Shown here one piece after another: positions 1 to 8,149 of a DNA stretch of 64,000 bases. A program made the translations under genes and the position numbers. Origin of the DNA: an uncultured Bradyrhizobium sp. (GTDB taxonomy: Bacteria > Pseudomonadota > Alphaproteobacteria > Rhizobiales > Xanthobacteraceae); assembly GCF_947648125.1 (NCBI RefSeq), contig NZ_CANSMR010000005.1:62001-126000 (forward strand), read 5' to 3'. A model generated the notes under the pieces. It did no database searches and was not told the origin of the DNA. It was given only the letters and a program-made list of their open reading frames with translations. How positions within the stretch are numbered: position 1 is the first letter of the stretch; the number at the start of each line of letters is the position of its first letter.

Positions 1-153
1 ATAGATCGAGACCGACGTATAGAGCTGCATGATGCCGGAGCTGAGCTCGGCCGCGCGGGACGGCGCCATCGCGGACAGCGACAAGATGGCTGCGCATAAC
101 GCGCCGGCAAGCTCGGTTCGCTTCGCACGTATCGGCTGATTGGCATCGTCCAT
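1..153 (-). CDS. N-terminal fragment of an exported protein of unknown function
   Basis: Fifty-one codons of an open frame run off the left edge of the window. The N-terminus has a charged stretch (Lys/Arg around residues 10-12), then a hydrophobic segment rich in Ala and Leu and an Ala-x-Ala-like end (SRAAEL), which together look like a Sec signal peptide. The product is therefore probably periplasmic or outer membrane. A purine-rich stretch lies about ten bases before the ATG, next to a CCCCAATTGGGG palindrome. Too little is visible to name a family. Confidence 0.55.
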   Translation of the reverse strand, partial: MDDANQPIRAKRTELAGALCAAILSLSAMAPSRAAELSSGIMQLYTSVSIY

Positions 154-244
154 GTCGCGGCCCCCAATTGGGGGGAGAATTATCGCGGGCGCGTCACGAT
201 GCCAAGACATCCTGCGCATGGCTGTGGATCAGATCCGGAGCATA

Positions 245-715
245 TCAGCCGACCGGCAGCGGGGCGTCGCGCTTGACTTCCTCCATCACCGCGTAGGTTC
301 GCGTCTCGCGCACACCCGGCAGCGCCAGCAGGGTCTCGCCGAGAAACCTGCGATAGGCGGTCATGTTGGCGACGCGCGCCTTGACCAGATAGTCGAAGCC
401 GCCGGCCACCATGTGACACTCCAGCACTTCCGGCGCGGTCTGAACCGCCTTGGCGAAGCGCTCGAACACATCGGGCGTGGTCTTGTCGAGCAGCACCTCG
501 ACGAACACCAACAGACCGAGCCCGAGCCGGTGCGGATTGAGCCGCGCCCCATAGCCCTCGACGAAGCCGTCGCGCTGCAGCCGCTTCAGCCGTTCGCCGA
601 CCGAGGTCGGCGACAGACCGATCCTCTCGGCCAGTTCCACATTGGCAATCCGGCCATCCCCTTGCAGGATCGAGAGGATTTTGCGGTCTATCTTGTCTAT
701 CTCTGTCATATTCAC
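245..715 (-). CDS. putR: Lrp/AsnC-family regulator, probable activator of putA (PutR-like)
   Basis: This 156-residue protein has the two-part Lrp layout: an N-terminal helix-turn-helix (about residues 8-55, with IDRKILSILQGDGR and LSPTSVGERLKRL) and a C-terminal RAM ligand-binding domain (about 65-145, with the GGFDYLVKARV signature). It is transcribed divergently from putA across a short AT-rich gap, as putR is in other alphaproteobacteria, where Lrp-type PutR activates putA in response to proline. Function is inferred from fold and position. The start could instead be the internal Met at residue 3. Confidence 0.85.
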   Translation of the reverse strand: MNMTEIDKIDRKILSILQGDGRIANVELAERIGLSPTSVGERLKRLQRDGFVEGYGARLNPHRLGLGLLVFVEVLLDKTTPDVFERFAKAVQTAPEVLECHMVAGGFDYLVKARVANMTAYRRFLGETLLALPGVRETRTYAVMEEVKRDAPLPVG

Positions 716-834
716 GGCAATAATTGAATTGATCCTTATTTTCTAAGGCAAATCTGCTAATTTGTCTATCGAACTACGGTGCGACCGCGCGTAGGTGTTC
801 CCGTGCAGCCTCAAGGAACCGCCAAGGAACCATC
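716..834. promoter_or_regulatory. Divergent putR-putA control region
   Basis: This 119-base gap separates the divergent Lrp-type regulator and putA. Its left half (about 716-775) is strikingly AT-rich against the GC-rich surroundings, as expected of an Lrp-type binding and promoter region. Just before the putA ATG the octamer AAGGAACC occurs twice (813-820 and 824-831). The second copy ends three bases from the ATG, so the first is the better-placed ribosome binding site. No exact operator can be defined by eye. Confidence 0.55.
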
Positions 835-3800
835 ATGCCAGACCCGTCCCCGCTCCCGCCGTCATTCAGCGCGTCCTACGTCCCCGATGACACCGCGATC
901 GCCGGCCGCCTGCGCCAGGATGCCAGGCTCGGCGCAGACCAGGAGGCCAGGGTCGACCGCACTGCGCGGCGCCTGATCGAGGCGATCAGAGCCAACGACG
1001 ATCCACTCGGCGGGGTCGAGGACATGCTGCGCGAGTTCGCGCTGTCGACCAAGGAGGGCCTGGCGCTGATGGTGCTGGCGGAGGCGCTGCTCCGGGTGCC
1101 CGACGCGCGCACCGCCGACCAGTTCATCGAGGACAAGCTCGCCCAGGGCGACTTCGTCAACCACGAGACCAGATCGAGCGCGTTCATGGTCAATGCCTCG
1201 GCCTGGGCGCTCGGCATGTCGGCCCGCGTGATCCAACCCGGCGAGACGCCGCAGGGCACGATCGGGCGGCTGACCAAGCGGCTCGGCGCGCCGGCGGTGC
1301 GCGCCGCGACGCGGCAGGCGATGCGGCTGATGGGCAGCCATTTCGTGCTCGGCGAGACCATCGAGGCGGCGCTGTCGCGGGCGCAAGCACACACGGCGCG
1401 CGGCTCGCGCTATTCCTTCGACATGCTTGGCGAGGGCGCCCGCACCGCCGACGATGCCCGCCGCTATTTCGAATCCTACGCCCGCGCGATCGACGCAATC
1501 GGCAAGGCGGCCGGCGATCAGGCCCTGCCCGACCGGCCCGGCATCTCGGTCAAGCTCTCCGCGCTGCATCCGCGCTTCGAGGCGGTCAGTCACGCCCGGG
1601 TGATGACCGAGCTGGTGCCGCAACTGATCGATCTTGCGCGCCGCGCCAAGGCGTTCGACCTCAACTTCACCGTCGATGCCGAGGAAGCCGACCGGCTGGA
1701 GTTGTCGCTCGACGTCATCGCCGCCGCGTTCGCCGATCCGTCGTTCGCCGGCTGGAGCGGCTTTGGGCTTGCGATCCAGGCCTATCAGAAGCGAGCGGCT
1801 GAGGTGATCGACTATATCGATGCGCTGACGCGCGCGCTCGACCGCAGGATGATGGTGCGCCTGGTCAAGGGCGCCTATTGGGACACCGAGATCAAGCGTG
1901 CGCAGGAGCGCGGGCTCGACGGCTATCCGGTGTTCACCCGCAAGGCGATGACCGATCTGAACTATGTCGCCTGCGCGCGAAAGCTGCTGGCGCTGCGGCC
2001 GCGACTGTTTCCGCAATTCGCCACCCACAACGCGCTGACGGTCGCGACCATCCTTGAACTGTCAGACGATCCCGCGAGTTTCGAATTCCAGCGGCTGCAC
2101 GGCATGGGCGAAGCGCTCTACGCCCAGCTCGGCGACGACAGGCCGGAGATCGCCCATCGCACCTATGCCCCGGTCGGCAGTCACCGCGACCTGCTCGCCT
2201 ATCTGGTGCGCCGGCTGCTCGAGAACGGTGCCAACTCGTCGTTCGTGGCGCTGGCGGCGGACAATCGCGTATCCATCGTGGACCTGCTGCGCCGCCCGGC
2301 CGAGATCATCGGCGCCGACGACTACGCGGCCCACTCGGGAATTCCGCTGCCGGCCGATCTCTATCGGCCGCAGCGCGAGAATTCGCACGGCATCGAATTC
2401 GGCGAGCGAAAGGCGCTCGACGCACTGACGTCTTCGATTGCCGTCGAACCCAAGGCGGCGTCAGGCATGGTCGCGACATCGACGGTCGAACAGGCGAATG
2501 CCGCGGTCGCTGCCGCCCGCGGTGGCTTCAAGGCGTGGGATGGCACGCCGGCCGCCCAACGTGCGGCGATCCTCGACAAGGCCGCGGACCTGCTCGAGCA
2601 ACGCCGCGCGCACTTCCTCGCCTTGCTGCAGAGCGAAGGCGGCAAGACGCTCGACGACGCACTCTCAGAGGTGCGCGAGGCGATCGACTTTTGCCGCTAC
2701 TACGCAGCGCTCGGCCGGAAGCTGTTCGGGCAGGGCGAGGCGATGCCCGGACCGACCGGCGAAAGCAACATGCTGGAATTGCGCGGCCGCGGCGCCTTCG
2801 TCGCGATCTCGCCGTGGAATTTCCCGCTCGCGATCTTCCTCGGCCAGGTGACGGCGGCGCTGATGGCCGGCAATGCGGTGATCGCAAAGCCGGCCGAGCA
2901 GACCCCGCGCATCGCAGCCGAGGCCGTCGCCCTGCTGCATCAGGCCGGCGTGCCTGAAACGGCGTTGCATCTGGTCCAGGGCGACGGCACGGCCGGCGCC
3001 GCGCTGGTCAGCCATCCCGCCATTGCCGGCGTGGTCTTCACCGGCTCGACGGAGGTGGCGCGATCGATCAACCGGACGCTTGCGGCCAAGGACGGCCCGA
3101 TCGTGCCGCTGATCGCCGAGACCGGCGGCATCAATGCGATGATCGTCGATGCCACCGCGCTGCCCGAGCAGGTTGCCGATGACGTTGTCACCTCCGCGTT
3201 CCGTTCCGCCGGTCAGCGCTGCTCGGCGCTGCGGCTGCTGTTCGTGCAGGATGACGTCGCCGACCGTATGATCGAGATGATCGCGGGCGCCGCACGCGAA
3301 CTGAAGATCGGCGATCCCACGCAACCGTCGACGCACATCGGACCGGTGATCGATGCGGAAGCCAAGCAGCGGCTCGACGCGCATATCGCGCGGATGAAGC
3401 AGGAAGCACGGGTGCATCTCGCCGGCGAGGCGCCGGCCGGCAATTTCGTCGCCCCGCATATCTTCGAACTGTCGGCGGCAAGTCAGCTGCGTGAGGAGGT
3501 TTTCGGCCCGATCCTGCATGTCGTGCGCTACCGCGCCGAGCGGCTCGGCGACGTGCTGGCTGCGATCGAGATAACTGGATTTGGGCTGACGCTCGGCATC
3601 CATTCGCGCATCGACGACACGATCGAGCACGTGATCGACCGTCTCCAGGTCGGCAACATCTATGTCAACCGCAACATGATCGGTGCAGTCGTCGGCGTGC
3701 AGCCGTTCGGGGGCAGCGGCCTCTCCGGCACCGGCCCGAAGGCCGGCGGCCCGCACTACCTGACGCGCTTCGCCACCGAGCAGACGATCACAATCAACAC

Positions 3801-3846
3801 CGCCGCCGCGGGCGGCAATGCCGCGCTGATGGCGGGCGTGGAGTGA
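835..3846 (+). CDS. putA: Bifunctional proline dehydrogenase / P5C dehydrogenase PutA
   Basis: PutA oxidises proline to glutamate in two steps: an FAD proline dehydrogenase makes pyrroline-5-carboxylate, which an NAD-dependent aldehyde dehydrogenase then oxidises. At 1003 residues it is the short type without an N-terminal DNA-binding domain, close to the 999-residue Bradyrhizobium enzyme. The proline dehydrogenase barrel includes VKGAYWDTE near residue 344. The aldehyde dehydrogenase half has ISPWNFP near 658 and the catalytic Cys796 in SAGQRCSALR. The C-terminal QPFGGSGLSGTGPKAGGP segment is typical of the family. Lacking its own repressor domain, it is probably controlled by the divergent Lrp-type regulator. 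Confidence 0.97.
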   Translation: MPDPSPLPPSFSASYVPDDTAIAGRLRQDARLGADQEARVDRTARRLIEAIRANDDPLGGVEDMLREFALSTKEGLALMVLAEALLRVPDARTADQFIEDKLAQGDFVNHETRSSAFMVNASAWALGMSARVIQPGETPQGTIGRLTKRLGAPAVRAATRQAMRLMGSHFVLGETIEAALSRAQAHTARGSRYSFDMLGEGARTADDARRYFESYARAIDAIGKAAGDQALPDRPGISVKLSALHPRFEAVSHARVMTELVPQLIDLARRAKAFDLNFTVDAEEADRLELSLDVIAAAFADPSFAGWSGFGLAIQAYQKRAAEVIDYIDALTRALDRRMMVRLVKGAYWDTEIKRAQERGLDGYPVFTRKAMTDLNYVACARKLLALRPRLFPQFATHNALTVATILELSDDPASFEFQRLHGMGEALYAQLGDDRPEIAHRTYAPVGSHRDLLAYLVRRLLENGANSSFVALAADNRVSIVDLLRRPAEIIGADDYAAHSGIPLPADLYRPQRENSHGIEFGERKALDALTSSIAVEPKAASGMVATSTVEQANAAVAAARGGFKAWDGTPAAQRAAILDKAADLLEQRRAHFLALLQSEGGKTLDDALSEVREAIDFCRYYAALGRKLFGQGEAMPGPTGESNMLELRGRGAFVAISPWNFPLAIFLGQVTAALMAGNAVIAKPAEQTPRIAAEAVALLHQAGVPETALHLVQGDGTAGAALVSHPAIAGVVFTGSTEVARSINRTLAAKDGPIVPLIAETGGINAMIVDATALPEQVADDVVTSAFRSAGQRCSALRLLFVQDDVADRMIEMIAGAARELKIGDPTQPSTHIGPVIDAEAKQRLDAHIARMKQEARVHLAGEAPAGNFVAPHIFELSAASQLREEVFGPILHVVRYRAERLGDVLAAIEITGFGLTLGIHSRIDDTIEHVIDRLQVGNIYVNRNMIGAVVGVQPFGGSGLSGTGPKAGGPHYLTRFATEQTITINTAAAGGNAALMAGVE

Positions 3847-4146
3847 GAGGCGCACCCTCCCCTGGAGGGGGAGGGTCGGATCACAATGAGCGAAGCGAAT
3901 GTGAGACGGGGTGGGGTGATCTCTCAACACGGACACTGTTCACGTGGAGAGACCGTCACCCCACCCCGCCGCTCATTTCATTCGCGTCGACCCTCCCCCT
4001 CCAGGGGAGGGTGAAAAAGAGGGTAAGAAAGTGCCGTTGCATCGTGCCCCCGAGATGGGTCAAATGGCGATCCGATCGGGATCATCGCACACGATAATTC
4101 CAGCTACCGGAAAAACACCAACAAGCGCCACGGGAGCGACGGCACG
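3847..4146. other. 300-base intergenic region with a type A palindromic repeat
   Basis: This gap between putA and the CoA-transferase is mostly filled by a type A repeat (3853-4013). The remaining bases before the next gene show no clear reading frame. A GGGAGCG ribosome-binding-like stretch stands before the ATG at 4147. Confidence 0.6.
3853..4013. repeat. Type A long palindromic repeat, copy 1
   Basis: A nested inverted repeat. The outer arms are CACCCTCCCCTGGAGG... at 3853 and its complement ending ...CCAGGGGAGGGTG at 4013, about 110 bases apart. An inner pair is CGGGGTGGGGTGA and TCACCCCACCCCG. Two further copies lie at 12818-12990 and 18466-18619 with the same arms and a more variable centre. 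The element follows the putA stop codon closely and could fold in the putA transcript as a terminator or stabiliser. Confidence 0.9.
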
Positions 4147-5352
4147 ATGGAAAAAGGCATTTTTGACGGGCTCAAGGTCCTGGATTGCGCGAGCTTCATC
4201 GCGGCGCCCGCGGCCGCCACCGTGCTGTCCGACTTCGGCGCCGACGTCATCAAGATCGAGCCGCCCGGCGCCGGCGACCCCTACCGCAATCTGCCCAACC
4301 TGCCCGGCTATCCCGCGAGCGAGCACAATTTCGCGTGGATGCTCGAGGCCCGCAACAAGAAGAGCCTCGCGCTCGACCTCACCAAATCAGACGCCCAGCA
4401 AGTGCTCTACAAGCTCGTCGCCGAAGCCGACGTGTTCATCACCAACATGCCGCCGCAGGTGCGCCAGAAGCTCGGCATCACCTACGATCATCTTGCCCAT
4501 CTCAACGACCGGCTGATCTATGCTTCCTTCACCGGTTACGGCGAGAAGGGCGAAGAGGCCAACAAGCCCGGATTCGACTCCAACGCCTATTGGGCCCGCT
4601 CCGGCCTGATGGATCTGGTACGCGCCGACGAGGACACCACGCCGGCCCGCTCGGTCGCCGGCATGGGCGATCACCCCTGCGCGATGGCGTTCTACGGCGC
4701 GATCGTCACCGCGCTGTTCCAGCGCGAGAAGACCGGCAAGGGCTCGCATGTCTCGACCAATTTGATGGCCAACGGCATCTGGGCCAACGGCGTACTGGCG
4801 CAGGCCAAGCTCGTCGGCGCCAAGTTCAAGAAGCGCAAGCCGCGCGAAGAGGCGCTGAACGCGGTCACCAACCACTACAAATGCAAGGACGGTCGCTGGC
4901 TGATCCTGTCGCTGCTCAACGAGGACCGGCAGTGGCCGACCTTGGCGCGCTGCATGGGCCGCGAGGACCTCGTCGCCGATGCGCGCTTCGCCACCAAGGC
5001 GGACCGCCATGCGCGCTCGGTCGAGCTGATCAAGATCTTCGACGAGGTGTTCGCCGGCAAGGACCTCGCCGAATGGCGCAAGATCCTCGACGGCAACGGC
5101 CTGGTGTTCGGCGTCGTCGGCATCCTCGACGACATCCCAAACGACAAGCAGATGATCGAGAACGAAGTGCTGGTGCGCTTCGAGAACGACACCATGCTGA
5201 CCGTCAACAGTCCGATCTTCATCGACGGCGCCAGGAAGGTGCAGCCGCGCAAGCCGCCCGAGGTCGGCGAGCACTCCGACGAGATCCTGCGCCAGGCCGG
5301 CTACGACGAAGCCACGATCCAGAAGCTGCGCGCGTCCGGCGCGGTGGCGTAG
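4147..5352 (+). CDS. CaiB/BaiF (family III) CoA-transferase
   Basis: This 401-residue protein has the family III CoA-transferase layout: N-terminal GLKVLDCASFIAAPAAATVLSDFGADVIKIE-type nucleotide-fold start, conserved ARNKKSLALDL, and the catalytic-site motif GMGDHPCAMAFYGA, with Asp175 as the expected acyl-anhydride-forming residue. Such enzymes move CoA from an acyl-CoA to a carboxylic acid without ATP (for example formyl-CoA or carnitine CoA-transferases). The acid cannot be read from sequence. The gene stands alone between two repeats, so context does not help with the substrate. Confidence 0.9.
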   Translation: MEKGIFDGLKVLDCASFIAAPAAATVLSDFGADVIKIEPPGAGDPYRNLPNLPGYPASEHNFAWMLEARNKKSLALDLTKSDAQQVLYKLVAEADVFITNMPPQVRQKLGITYDHLAHLNDRLIYASFTGYGEKGEEANKPGFDSNAYWARSGLMDLVRADEDTTPARSVAGMGDHPCAMAFYGAIVTALFQREKTGKGSHVSTNLMANGIWANGVLAQAKLVGAKFKKRKPREEALNAVTNHYKCKDGRWLILSLLNEDRQWPTLARCMGREDLVADARFATKADRHARSVELIKIFDEVFAGKDLAEWRKILDGNGLVFGVVGILDDIPNDKQMIENEVLVRFENDTMLTVNSPIFIDGARKVQPRKPPEVGEHSDEILRQAGYDEATIQKLRASGAVA

Positions 5353-5368
5353 CCACATCAACCTCGGT

Positions 5369-5411
5369 CGTCATTGCGAGTGATGCGCGCGATCGCTCCG
5401 CACAACGACAT
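5369..5411. repeat. Half copy of the type D repeat
   Basis: CGTCATTGCGAG, the left arm of the type D element at 53926-54012, recurs here followed by a related GATCGCTCCGC segment. The matching right arm is absent; a type E repeat starts immediately downstream. It looks like a decayed copy or one interrupted by another repeat. Confidence 0.55.
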
Positions 5412-5413
5412 CT

Positions 5414-5502
5414 GTAGCCCGGATGCAGCGAAGCGAAATCCGGGGCCCGCCTTGCAACCAGATCGAGCCGTCCCGGATTGCGCTGCGCTCCATCCGGGCT
5501 AC
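5414..5502. repeat. Type E palindromic repeat
   Basis: Inverted repeat with arms GTAGCCCGGATGCAGCG and CGCTCCATCCGGGCTAC, separated by about 55 bases that hold internal complementary pieces (AAATCCGGGG / TCCCGGATTGCG). It lies between the CoA-transferase and the GST genes. This is the only complete copy I found in the window. Confidence 0.8.
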
Positions 5503-5540
5503 GTAGTCCGCGAGTTTTCCTTCATCGGAAGGCGCCCAAC

Positions 5541-6185
5541 ATGCCCCGCTATCGCCTGCACTACTTCCCGGAATCCGGCAACAGCTACAAGCTCGCGCTG
5601 ATGCTCACGCTGTGCGGCGAGACGTTCGAGCCGGTGTGGACCGATTTCGGCGGCGGCGTGACCCGGACCGCGCAATGGCGCGCCACCGTGAACGAGATGG
5701 GTGAGATCCCGGTGCTCGAGGTCGACGGCGAACGGCGCACCCAGACCGCGCCGATCCTGCTGCAGCTTGCCGAGCAATACGGAAAATTCGGAGGCGAAAC
5801 GCCGGCGGAGACATTCGAGCTGTTGCGCTGGCTGTTCTGGGACAACCAGAAACTCTCCGGCTACATGGCGACCTACCGCTTCATGCGCACCTTCACGCCG
5901 TCAGCCGATCCGAAGGTGCTGAAATATTTTCGCGCGCGGCTCGACGATTTCCTCGGCATCCTCGACCAGCATGTCGGCGACAACGCCTTCATGATCGGGG
6001 CGCGGCCGACGGTGTCGGATTTCTCGATGATGGCCTATCTGCATTATCCCGGCGACGAGACCGGCTACGATTTCGCGACCAGCCATCCCAACATCAGCGC
6101 CTGGCTCGGCCGCATCGCCGCCCTGCCCGGCTGGAAGTCGGCCTATGACCTGCTGCCCGGCCCGCGCCTGAAGCACTATGCTTGA
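5541..6185 (+). CDS. Glutathione S-transferase family protein
   Basis: A 214-residue two-domain GST: an N-terminal thioredoxin-like half (MPRYRLHYFPESGNSYKLAL..., with GEIPVLEVDG giving the cis-Pro before strand 3 and QTAPILLQLAEQYG contacting glutathione) and an all-helical C-terminal half with the VSDFSMMAYLHYP N-capping region. The ATG at 5541 is chosen because GGAAGG lies about eight bases upstream. The longer frame from 5478 would start inside the type E repeat. GSTs conjugate glutathione to electrophiles or act as lyases or isomerases; the substrate here is unknown. Confidence 0.88.
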   Translation: MPRYRLHYFPESGNSYKLALMLTLCGETFEPVWTDFGGGVTRTAQWRATVNEMGEIPVLEVDGERRTQTAPILLQLAEQYGKFGGETPAETFELLRWLFWDNQKLSGYMATYRFMRTFTPSADPKVLKYFRARLDDFLGILDQHVGDNAFMIGARPTVSDFSMMAYLHYPGDETGYDFATSHPNISAWLGRIAALPGWKSAYDLLPGPRLKHYA

Positions 6186-6186
6186 G

Positions 6187-6238
6187 TCTTGACGCGTTTT
6201 CTTCACGCGAACCGGTGCCCACCTCGCTTGAAAACGCT
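6187..6238. repeat. Type F repeat, copy 1 (short form)
   Basis: TTGACGCGTTTTCTTCACGCGAACCGGT... ending TTGAAAACGC; arms GCGTTTTC and GAAAACGC are complementary. It matches copies at 35379-35456 and 42350-42424, which carry an extra upstream segment. It sits just after the GST stop codon, between convergent genes. Confidence 0.85.
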
Positions 6239-6246
6239 ATGGCGAA

Positions 6247-6411
6247 TCAGCGCTTCAGCCAGGACCAGACAACGGCCACAACGATGATGCCGATGATGAC
6301 CGCAAGCCCGATCGCCCAGCTGCTGACGCGGACGGCGCTGACCGCCTGACGCTCGGCCTCGTTGGCCGCGATCTCGCGGTTGCGCTGCTTGTCCTGCTCG
6401 GGAGCACTCAT
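6247..6411 (-). CDS. Small single-pass membrane protein, unknown function
   Basis: A 54-residue protein starting MSAPEQDKQRNREI. It has a charged, probably helical first half and one C-terminal transmembrane segment (about residues 30-50, WAIGLAVIIGIIVVAVVW) ending in Lys-Arg, which suggests a cytoplasmic C-terminus. The ATG at 6411 has GGAGA nine bases upstream; a longer frame to 6465 lacks such a site. It resembles the many uncharacterised small membrane proteins of Bradyrhizobium. No function can be assigned. Confidence 0.6.
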   Translation of the reverse strand: MSAPEQDKQRNREIAANEAERQAVSAVRVSSWAIGLAVIIGIIVVAVVWSWLKR

Positions 6412-6511
6412 CGGCCGGTCTCCGCTGAAGGGCTGGGCTGTTCGGGTCGTGGTCGCGAACCGCAATGTAGCATCAAATAATGACGCGCAGCCGCTTCGGC
6501 TCCGGCTGGAA

Positions 6512-8059
6512 TTACCGCCCCTTCACGAAGCACATCCCCATGCGTGAGGTCTTCCCCGCGACCTGGCACGCGAGGCCTTCGGCGCAGGTCCAGCCGCGAA
6601 AGCTGCGGTCGGTCTCGGCCGGCCTGGCGCCCGGCAGATAGCAATGCGCGCCCCAGCCATCGCTGTATTCGGTGCCGGCGAGCTCGGCGCTGGCGCGCAG
6701 TTGCGGCCGGTTGGAGAAGCCGCGCGAGAAGTCCGGCGCCTTGCCGTCGCGGAAGCTTGCGAGGATGTCGCGGCGGCGGACCTGATCGCCGAAGAAATGC
6801 GGCGAGGCCGGCACCACGGTGGAGTTCGATGGCTTTGCCGCCATCCAGTCGACGCCGGGGAAATGGAAGCCGCCAATGCCGCGGGTCTGGTGGCAGCCGG
6901 CGCAGGTGACATCGTTGAGGCGCCGCTCGAAGCCGGCCAGCGACTGGATGTTTTGCAGCTTCGTCCCGTTGGCCGCGGCCTTCTGCAACGCGCCGACAAC
7001 GTCACCTTCCGAGAACACCGCCGGGCCGGCCGTCCCCTCGCCCTGCACCATCCCGAACTCCGGCTCCAGCTCACTGACGTCGAAACCGGTCGGGGTCGGC
7101 GCAACCGCGCCGCGCGCGAGGAATTTGTCGGGAATCAGCAAGATGCCGCGATCGAGCTCGGCAAAATGCCTGGGATCGAGCAGCCACGCCTTGAAGGCGC
7201 GCTTCAGCGCCTCGTCAGCCAGAATGCGATCGCGGTCGATCTGGTTCTCCAGCGGCGCCTCGGCAAAGCGTTTTGCCGCGCCGTCATAGTCGAACACTTT
7301 CAGGAGATAGTCGGTACGGAAGTCGCGCACCGCGGATTTCGGCGCGTGCGCGATCTGCAGATTGGTCTCGATGCGATCGATATTCCGCGCATCGACCAGG
7401 TCGAGCGGCCCGTCCTTGCCGAACAGGCTGTCCATCGCCGGCGGCGCGCTGGCGGTCGCGAGCCAGCGCCGCGCGATGTCGCGGCAGCTGAGCGAGGCAT
7501 CGTTGCCGTCGCCCTTCGCCTTCAGCACCAGGTTCAGCGTCATCGGCAGCCGCTGCGACACCGCGTTCTCGCCGATCAGTGGGACGTCGGTGCGGGTCAG
7601 CCGATAGATCAGCCGGATCTCGCCGCAATCTTTCGGCGCCACATAGGCGCGGTCCATGCGGTTGACGATGCCTGACAGCACGAAGCGAACATCAGGGGAT
7701 TCAAACAGCGCACGGTCGAACAGCTGGAATGCAAAGCCATCGCCGACGCCGATGCTCTCGTTCGGCAAGCCTGCCTTGTGCTTCGCGATATAGCGATCGA
7801 ACTCGCGGTCGAGCGCCTCGCGCACCGGCACCATCGCAGGCAACCCGAACAGATCGCGGTTCGACAGCGGCGCATCGGCGGAACGTTCCGGCGCGAGCAT
7901 CCGGCCGAGACCGAAGCGGCCATGATCGAGCTCGCGCAGGATCGCGGGATCGATCACCGCCGTGCCGCGCTCGAGCGCGCGATCCTCGGCGGCACGCGCC
8001 GGCACGGCGCCACCGAGCAGAACGGACATCACGAGGAGGCATTTCAGCGCGCGGCTCAT
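6512..8059 (-). CDS. Exported protein with a single c-type heme motif, unknown function
   Basis: A 515-residue protein with an N-terminal signal peptide (hydrophobic residues about 8-22, ending ARAAED) and one CxxCH heme-attachment motif, Cys386-x-x-Cys389-His390, in VTCAGCHQTRGIGG. The rest is not a standard cytochrome c domain. Around 30 residues after the heme motif comes VVPASPHFFGDQVRRRD. Related proteins are annotated only as hypothetical. A periplasmic redox or heme-binding role is an inference from the motif and export signal. It starts just left of the terminator of the next gene, so it probably has its own promoter. Confidence 0.75.
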   Translation of the reverse strand: MSRALKCLLVMSVLLGGAVPARAAEDRALERGTAVIDPAILRELDHGRFGLGRMLAPERSADAPLSNRDLFGLPAMVPVREALDREFDRYIAKHKAGLPNESIGVGDGFAFQLFDRALFESPDVRFVLSGIVNRMDRAYVAPKDCGEIRLIYRLTRTDVPLIGENAVSQRLPMTLNLVLKAKGDGNDASLSCRDIARRWLATASAPPAMDSLFGKDGPLDLVDARNIDRIETNLQIAHAPKSAVRDFRTDYLLKVFDYDGAAKRFAEAPLENQIDRDRILADEALKRAFKAWLLDPRHFAELDRGILLIPDKFLARGAVAPTPTGFDVSELEPEFGMVQGEGTAGPAVFSEGDVVGALQKAAANGTKLQNIQSLAGFERRLNDVTCAGCHQTRGIGGFHFPGVDWMAAKPSNSTVVPASPHFFGDQVRRRDILASFRDGKAPDFSRGFSNRPQLRASAELAGTEYSDGWGAHCYLPGARPAETDRSFRGWTCAEGLACQVAGKTSRMGMCFVKGR

Positions 8060-8091
8060 GCCCCACTAACACCGCACGGCAAACCCTATTC

Positions 8092-8126
8092 AAGAAAAAA
8101 GGCGCTTCACATCGCGGTGAAGCGCC
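8092..8126 (-). terminator. Rho-independent terminator
   Basis: On the minus strand a perfect ten-base-pair stem (GGCGCTTCAC / GTGAAGCGCC, loop CGCGAT) is followed directly by six Ts. It lies about 24 bases after the stop codon of the gene ending at 8150 and ahead of the start of the next gene at 8059. It is the clearest intrinsic terminator in the window. Confidence 0.9.
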
Positions 8127-8149
8127 TTGGTATCGTCGCGTTTAGTCGA

